Positions 56,977-64,000 of a DNA stretch of 64,000 nt are shown in pieces (positions within the stretch are counted from its first letter, which is position 1; each line of letters opens with the position of its first letter). Origin of the DNA: Tomocerus qinae (taxonomy: Eukaryota > Arthropoda > Collembola > Entomobryomorpha > Tomoceridae); NCBI GenBank assembly GCA_020055645.1, contig CM034546.1, forward strand, positions 14,260,001-14,324,000, given 5' to 3'. A program made the translations under genes and the position numbers. The notes below the pieces were generated by a model, which made no database searches, had not been told where the DNA came from, and was given only the letters and a program-made list of their open reading frames with translations.

Positions 56977-59900
56977 ATGTCGGTGCTAAGCTCTTTAAGA
57001 CAATACTGCATTTTATGCTACACATGCAACTTGGATTGGAATGTAGCCCAGCAATCATCCCAGTTAACTCCTTCAATTATAGCAAGTTGTTTGAAACACA
57101 TTCCTCCTGATATCAATGAAACGATGGATTGGAGTCCATTGAGCGGGAACGGGGACAACTCTTCTTGTTTTTGTACTATATGTATTGAGAATATTAGATA
57201 TCTTTCCTCTTTAAATTTAGAATTAGAAGAAATCCAAAGAAAAATAAGCAAATTGGTGAACAGCATTAGTGTACATGTCAGAAACGAGAGAGAAAAACAT
57301 GCACATATCTTCTCCGTATCCAAGAGTATGTCTTCGTTAGAGAATATAACTGCTCAGGATGAACAGCCCCGAAAAGGAAAGTACAATCGAAAAACTGCAC
57401 TTCCATATTTTCTCACAAAAGAAAACCAATCTTTTAAAAATAACGACTCCAAAAACTGAACGAGTCCGTCAATTCAGATCACCAAATAATGTCAGATGAA
57501 GAAGAGGATGAGACAAAAGCTTCTCATTTTGGTTTGAATCCCATTTTCAAACTTTGATCTGTCGTCATGTAAGTTTTCTAAAAAAAAAGAAATGTAAATA
57601 AATATTGTAGTTGGTCATAGACGCCAATAATAATGTATTTTAATAACCCAAATATTTGATCTCTACTCATAAATAGGTTATTAAAACTTATTTTAGATGT
57701 TTTTGAAAAAACAAACGATGATTGCAAGTCGTTTACAATTTTTCTTTAAAAATGACATTTTCAAAGAGAAATTTTGTTTGAACGTATCCCATAATTTGCA
57801 TATTTCAAAAAATGACATAAATGAAAACTCAATTTAATAATTCCAGTAATTTTACTACTTTGAAAAACGTACAGTAACTTTCAAGAACTTGGTGGTAAAA
57901 AGTCAGAATATTTCATACTTCATACATACTACATACATACATCACACTTCATACAATATCTATTTTTGTGTGGCTAGTAGTTATGAACATCTATTATATG
58001 TTATGATGTCAATAAACATTATTTGATGCATGAACCAATCAGATTCCTCCTAAATAATACTAAAAATATTTAGCAAAACATTATTAGTTATTTTAGTTAT
58101 TGTATTTTTTGCTTACAGATATGAAAATGCCGTGCCAAGACCCTGAAAGAAAATGTAGGCACATTTAGTTTTGGGTGCTCAACTTGTCATAAGAAATTTT
58201 CACGATATACCATTCTGCAGAAACACGACTGTGGGAAGTCTACAGTGGAGTGTGAGATTTGTGGACTGTCATTCTCCAGTTTAGGAGTATTGAAACTTCA
58301 CATCCGATCGCACACTGGAGAAAAACCTTACAAATGTGATTTGTGTAGCAAAGCTTTTTCAATCAAAGCAAATTTAAGATCTCATATCGAACATAAACAC
58401 ACTACAGAGAAAACTTTCGAGTGCAAAATTTGTGGAAAGATGTTCGTTAACGCCGGGGCACTTATCAAACATAAAATTACACATGTGTGTGTTAGGGGGA
58501 GAGCACAGCATCTACTATAGTAGTAGAGCTATGCTACCGCTCAAGCCTGGGGTGGCTTACTTGCAGTGACTCCCGGACAACTTTACTGAGTGTACAGACT
58601 TACACGAAGAGACTTTGGTGAGGGGTACTGAACCATTATGTGGTACAGCCCTACACAGTCCCGTACTCTACCTATCTGTGCTTAGGTGGCAAGGTTAGGT
58701 GAGCTGACCACATTAGGTGTGACAGTCATCGCAACCTCCCGCATCCCTTCGCATGTGCTCCTCAGTCCAGTATATCACTAAGTAAACTCGTAGTGTACAC
58801 CTAACCAAGAGAGCAATCTGCACACTGCAGACAGGGTAAGGATAGATAGTCATATTGTCACCAAGATAGGCAAATCAATGCTAATAACGAATATACGGCA
58901 ATGACAGCTTCTCCCAGTTCCAGACTAACTAACACACAACCTGAGGCGCTCTTAGGATTCGAACCCAAGAATGCGGACAGCCAGCCAGGTTTTTACACCA
59001 TTAGACCGTCCTGTACGCCCAAAATTACACATACGGATGAAGCCAATTTTAAATGTGACGTTTGTGGGAAAAGTTTTAAGGTGTTTAAACAGTTGAAGCT
59101 ACATTTGGTTACCCATTCAACAGGAATGACTAAGCCGTTTAAATGTGATATTTGTGACAAAATGTTCGTGCAGCCAAGATCTGTACTTAAGCACAAACAG
59201 AGAATCCATTTCGGACATAAGCCACTTCAGTGTAGTACGTGCGGAAAATCTTGTATAAGTAAATCTGAAGTAAAAAGTCATTAAAGAGTACATCTCGAAG
59301 AAAAACCGGTATTTTAGTGCAGTCAATGTGGAAAAAATTATCGCAATGAACATAGCTTGAAGAATCACGAATTGGCACATCAAGATTTAGGCGTATTTCC
59401 TTGTGGTAAATGCGGAAAGTCTTATCAAAATCCTCATAGTTTCAAATTGCATTTTCGGTATCAAGAAGAAAATAAAATTCCATGTGAGGTTTGTGGAAAA
59501 CTTATTTTTAATACCGCAATTGCAGAACATAAATTAACCCATTCAAAACCAATTCGGTTCAGATGCGAATATTGTGGCAAGGGATTTATACATAAAAGAT
59601 CCCAGATTGGACACATAAACCGCTTTTGTCATATATTTGTCAGAAGCTTTTATCTAAAGGTGATTCCCCAGGCCCTTTACTGAAAAATCTAAAATCGGAA
59701 ATTCAAACCGTTTTTAAAACTGATTTCGATGATGTGGACGATGAACATAGACATTTGAGGAAACGCCATAGGAAATGTTTTCAAAGAACAAGAAATTACA
59801 AAGAAAGTGAGTCTGAGGAAGAAAGTGAATGTTACAATGAAGGCTCTGTAGACATTTATGACGAGTTTTGTTATTTTTGCAGGTTTTGTTATTACAACAA

Positions 59901-59989
59901 TTAAGATGCAAGCTGAAACGAAAGTAGAAATTAAAACAGAAGTGAAAATCGAAGATAATTTTTTCGAAATAGACGATGATAGTAATTGA
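56977..59989 (+). pseudogene. ZAD-like C2H2 zinc-finger gene C, heavily disrupted
   Basis: Exon 1 starts at ATG 56977 and encodes the ZAD-like module, then reaches TGA near 57458 after a one-base deletion relative to gene A; a second one-base insertion lies near 57543. The donor (CAT|GTAAGT near 57568) and acceptor (58119) survive. Exon 2 begins with a small deletion and carries the SINE at 58485-59020 within the fourth finger. Beyond it, TAA at 59281-59283 replaces GAA and a TAG near 59315 replaces CAG; a small insertion near 59633 shifts frame in the last finger, and a 46-bp insertion follows at about 59866-59911. Sequence is closer to gene A than to gene B. It cannot make a full finger protein. 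Confidence 0.9.
58485..59020 (-). mobile_element. tRNA-derived SINE inserted in zinc-finger gene C
   Basis: A 536-bp insert flanked by a perfect 12-bp target duplication AAAATTACACAT (58473-58484 and 59021-59032). Read on the minus strand, its head is tRNA-like, with an A-box-like CGGTCTAATGG (59009-58999) and, 44 bases on, a perfect B box GGTTCGAATCC (58965-58955). The tail ends in CTAACACACAC, a short repeat as seen at SINE 3' ends. These are internal RNA polymerase III promoter boxes. The target duplication length fits LINE-mediated insertion. The body after the tRNA head is unrelated to anything I recognise. Confidence 0.9.
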
Positions 59990-62035
59990 TGCTAATCGTG
60001 CTGATGATACCATTAATAAATAAAATACGTGATTAATTTATACTATTGTTAAATAATTGTAAAGCCAATTAATATTTACGTATACCTAATGGTATAAAAC
60101 TCAGAAGTTACGCATAAAGTAAATGTACGTATAGGCTGACCATAGTTCGCCGAAGGGAAAACGGGACCCTATAAACTCTATACGATACTGTATTTCAAAA
60201 TTGATATCCGGGAGGGCGCTGTCATTAAACAGTATGTATATGTGTTACAAATATTTGGCCCAAGCGAGTTAATTTTAAGCCCTTTTTGCCCAAAATAGTC
60301 TATAATTCACTCTAAATCGGGCGATGAGAGTTAATTTTAAGCCCATATTGCCAAAAATAGTCAAAAATGGCCTAAAATTCACGTACAAAAATTCCGCGAA
60401 CCATGAAAATGATGAACGTTTTTTAGAAAATGTGTAACAATAACCTACTTAAACTCCATAAACAATCTCGCAAAAAATTTTGTCATTTTCAGTCAAAATT
60501 TTCCTTTCTTCGTTTGCAGTCATTGGATTAGATACTACTCATTTTTTTCCCAAATAACGGGGCGTGTGTTGAAAACGGGACATTTTCGGGACGCCGAGAC
60601 AGGTCACCAAAAATATCACGATCTCGTTAAAAACTAGACGGATGGTCACCCTGAGCTATGTACGTATTATCTTTACAAATATATAGGTATTCCTAAATGA
60701 CACGGATATACTATTTTAGTACATGTCATTTTTATTGTTAAGAACGTAATTACCTACTCTGTTAACTTCCATTTGGTTCACCAGAATATAGAAGAATTTA
60801 TATTTTATTATCTTTTTCAAACACTATACTTAGACCAAAGATGTAAGTTGTAGGTAAACGTTAAACATCCCATTCACTCCAAAAGATGGGACATCAGACC
60901 CAAGCATCCGGATGAGATGGTGGATGGGATGGGGATGTTGAGTAAAATGAGTCGGATGTGTACATCTATGATGTATACCCTCCTGGTTAAAAAGTTGTGC
61001 CAACAACAGCTACTCAAGCATACTACCGCTGATTGAAATGTTTTGTTCATTTCCATTAGTCAGTACAGTATATAACTCTAACAAACATTTTCCTTTAACG
61101 GACATATAGTTAGACATAATAAATAGCACGTACAGACTCTTCAACCAGCATTTTCAATTTATTTAAGTGTGTATGTTTATATGGCATTTTATATGCTCAT
61201 ACGTATTTCTAACTTTGATATTTACAAGAAAGGGGTTATAGGGGTATGAATATTTGATTTTATACTATGCTATATTATTATAATAAAGATTTACTTATGT
61301 GAAAATTCGCCCGTCCATGGAAAGTCTTCTTTTGTTGAGACTCAATCCTCAGGTTAAAACCGTGTAGAAAACCGGAGCAAGTCATCATAAAATATTTACA
61401 TGTTTGCTTACCTTATGTCGCACGTGGTAGACATACTATTTTTTATTCCTACCTTACTATATTTAAAATCTTGTGGAATAGCATGTACCATCATGTTCAG
61501 GTACATGTCTTTCTTTAAATATATTTTAGCATATGCATACAGTATTACAATGCGTATCAATAATTCTATAATTTCAACACTATTGTAGCAAACAAATACA
61601 TTACTGTGCAGTACTCCCTTGTACATATTACTTAGTATAAAGGAAATTATATTAGGATATTATTGAGCATCATAAACTTAATAGCATAAAGCTACATTAC
61701 TACATATTCTTTTCATGTGCCTTACAGGTTTAACATTGCAAAATATTCCTTAATTAAATACATTATAATTAATGTCTTAGCAATTAGTGAATTAGTTTGC
61801 AACAATATAATTTTTGTAGGACCATAGAAATTCAGAAAACTACTAAAACATATTTGCACAGAAAGCCTAGCCTTTATTTTATTGTAAATATTGTTAAATA
61901 ATAAAATGGGCAAGGTGAGACTAAAGCAGGTACTAACTATTGATTAAATATTGGAAAGTTAACTGGAATAATTATTCCCAATGGAGAACCAAGTAAAGTA
62001 GTTACACCCTTGATGGTGCTAAGATAATATTTCAG
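59990..62035. other. Intergenic block paralogous to 29104-32998
   Basis: Follows the gene B block closely but lacks the Mutator-like element and the two hAT-type MITEs, leaving empty sites near 60530, 61585 and 62020. It retains the older MITE at 60840-60971. No gene is visible. Confidence 0.6.
60840..60971. mobile_element. MITE, GTAAGTTGTAGGTAAACATCCC family
   Basis: Paralogous copy of 31230-31361, with ends GATGTAAGTTGTAGG and GTACATCTATG. Confidence 0.5.
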
Positions 62036-63291
62036 CTAAATTTCTATAGACATAAGAAGGCTGATAGTATTATAAACGATAAAAGCAAAGGTGTTCAGGA
62101 TTGTACTCCGTTTGATAAATAAGCAGTGACCTCCGCTCTTTAGATAGTGCAACGCTTTAATTTCCCGTCTTTGCAGTGGGCTACAAATTGGTTGCATTTG
62201 TTTCAGGAAAGTCATGGAATTTTCAAATACCATTGAAGCAGGTTTTAAAATTGCAACAATTAAGATGCAAGCTGAAATTGTGATGATTGGCATGTAAAGA
62301 TTTAATGGAAATTTTAACACGCCATTTAGTGTTATACTGCGAAAATTACCGAGTATAACGCCAGCAACGCCTATTGCAAACAGCAAATACAATGAAATCG
62401 CAATTGTGTAATTTGCAAGGTTGTTAATATACCAATGTTGCATATAAATCAGTTTTGTTTTGCTAAATTGCTCACTGGTGATTAATTCATATTGGCCCCC
62501 ATACTTCCAAAACAAATCAATGTGGTATCTATTTGAAGTAATATTTTCTAAATATTGAGAAGTGGAGAAGACATACAACATTATGATGAAAACAAAAAAT
62601 ATGACAGACAGGCCTAAATGCTCAATCAAGGGAAAATAGACAAGAAATAATAAAATGTCGACAAATAAACTATCTTTGTATTTTGGCAGGAGAAATGAAA
62701 CAATGGGATACATCGGGTGTAACTTTTCGTGTACTAGGAAGGCAGCAAATGATCCACAGAGGATCAGGGTTACTGGAAGACCTATTTTGAATATTAGTAT
62801 TATAATTAGGCTTTTCAAATCCATTTCATTACGCCCAGCTTTTCCTTCTAAAAAATAAAACAATTATTTGATATCATCGACACATAAAAAATTATGTAGT
62901 TGGTCAAGAAAGCTAAATACTTACGCTTGAAGTTCAAATCGTTTTTCAGGATGCTGTTAAGAACTTGAATCACATCTTGCAATTGAAATACCAGATGAAT
63001 GGATGTTGAGATTCCACCACCAAATGCAAGTACGTAGTAGATGACAAATAATGTTTGAGCAACAGACAGATACGGGCTTTTAATGAATATTTGCTCCAGT
63101 AGAATGTACAGATAATAGAATAACGTGCAGAGATTTAACACGAGTGCAGTGTACCAGCAATAACTATTGACTTTGTTTTTTCCTTTCGCCACCGTCCAGG
63201 TTTTTGCGTTCAGAGTTAGTGGACGGAATTTGAAATATTTGCAAACAGCAAAAAAATTGATAAATGCCTTTTGCATGTCCTTTGTGCTCAT
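62036..63291 (-). CDS. Gustatory-type chemoreceptor, intact
   Basis: A predicted 392-residue multi-pass membrane protein from two exons, 63291-62925 and 62847-62036, joined by a 77-bp intron with GTAAGT donor and TTTTTTAG acceptor in phase 1. Several hydrophobic segments are visible: in exon 1 around WYTALVLNLCTLFYYLYIL and TLFVIYYVLAFGGG, in exon 2 around SLIIILIFKIGLPVTLILCG, DILLFLVYFPLIEH, IAISLYLLFAIGVAG, IITISACILIVAI and a final ILNTFAFIVYNTISLL. Length, topology and the conserved last segment with a T-F-x(7)-like pattern fit the arthropod gustatory receptor (7tm_7) superfamily, ligand-gated cation channels of taste neurons. No ligand can be inferred. The start MSTKDMQ is shared with the paralogue at 34259. 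The frame is complete, unlike its paralogue. Confidence 0.82.
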
Positions 63292-64000
63292 TTTACTGTA
63301 TTTGATGCAAATTATAGTCGTTTTATTCTATTGTTCCTAGTGGGAAACTTATCACACGTATGATTTACTTTTTAAACGTATAATAGGACGTTAAGAGTTG
63401 CAACAGCTTCAAAATGTAAATGATATTTCTGTTTTGAAAGTCTCAAACTGACGCTGCACCTTTTTCTTGCAGCAAGCGCTGATTTCCCGTTTACTTTTCT
63501 TTTTATTATTCCCAATTTTCAAGCAGAATTTATTTTAGTGATTTCAGTAAATCAAAAGTATTCCTTTCATCACTACATTCAGGAATAGACTGATGTAAAG
63601 AATGTGTCTTACAGTAACACTGCTTAACATCTATAAGCATGCATTTAATGCCATAAAATTGAGCTCACACCAAAATGTTTCTTTTACCTGGAGTACTGGA
63701 GTTAGGAATACATAAATTTGCCTTGAAAATTTTACCTGAGCCCAAGTAGACAGACTATTTTGTTGTTTGACGTTGACGTCCGATGATAAACATGCATGTT
63801 TGTGTTCTTTCTCTGGAATTCACGTGCTAATAATTAATTCAGTATGAGGACGACATGAAAATTCAATTCAAATAATAAATATAATAATATTTTTACATGC
63901 AGTAAAACCCATTCCTGTAATTTATGCTAGAATTCTGGAAACTGAGAAATAGCATTGGCTTTCCTGGGCAGTTAGCATAGCCTTTTCTACGTAAGTGTGA
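63292..64000. other. 5' flank of the intact chemoreceptor
   Basis: Paralogous to 34260-34985 to the end of the window. It presumably contains the receptor promoter. No gene is visible. Confidence 0.5.

Overview
The window is eukaryotic, AT-rich DNA with short spliceosomal introns. The gene content points to an arthropod: two divergent ionotropic receptors (IRs), two seven-transmembrane gustatory-type chemoreceptors, a thioester-containing protein (TEP) of innate immunity, and three related genes with a ZAD-like N-terminus followed by a C2H2 zinc-finger array. A springtail or another basal hexapod would fit, but the species cannot be fixed from sequence alone. No prokaryotic features are present.

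Layout. 1-9.2 kb: a tandem pair of IR genes, the first a pseudogene and the second intact, whose duplicated 3' flanks differ by two small transposons present only beside the first. 9.6-15.2 kb: zinc-finger gene A, split by a 1.15-kb fold-back element. 15.8-26.1 kb: a 10.3-kb hAT-type DNA transposon with an 8-bp target duplication, a five-exon 790-residue transposase with no breaks, subterminal ATGACTT repeats, a 23-bp satellite, a decayed Rrp6/RNase D-like exonuclease and an intact three-exon gene of unknown function. 26.7-29.1 kb: zinc-finger gene B, the only intact member of its family here. 29.7-30.9 kb: a Mutator-like element. 33.0-34.3 kb (minus strand): a chemoreceptor with a premature stop. 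35.3-36.0 kb (minus strand): an intact Cys-rich protein of unknown family. 36.25-42.85 kb: a tandem array with dimeric higher-order structure, interrupted by a young copia-like LTR element whose single long open frame lacks reverse transcriptase. 43-49.2 kb: gene-poor, with a fold-back element and an internally deleted integrase-type (KRBA2/Ginger-like) transposon. 49.6-53.8 kb: the TEP gene, with one frameshift. 57.0-60.0 kb: zinc-finger gene C, broken by a tRNA-derived SINE, stops and frameshifts. 62.0-63.3 kb (minus strand): an intact chemoreceptor.

The block with gene B and its chemoreceptor (about 29.1-35.0 kb) is paralogous to the block with gene C and its chemoreceptor (about 60.0-64.0 kb and beyond). 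Comparing the paralogous blocks shows occupied versus empty sites for the Mutator-like element and several hAT-type MITEs, which supports their boundaries. The region is a fast-evolving chemoreceptor and zinc-finger cluster with heavy, partly recent transposon activity. The most unusual object is the large hAT element with its cargo and its dispersed GGAC-N-GTCC palindromes.
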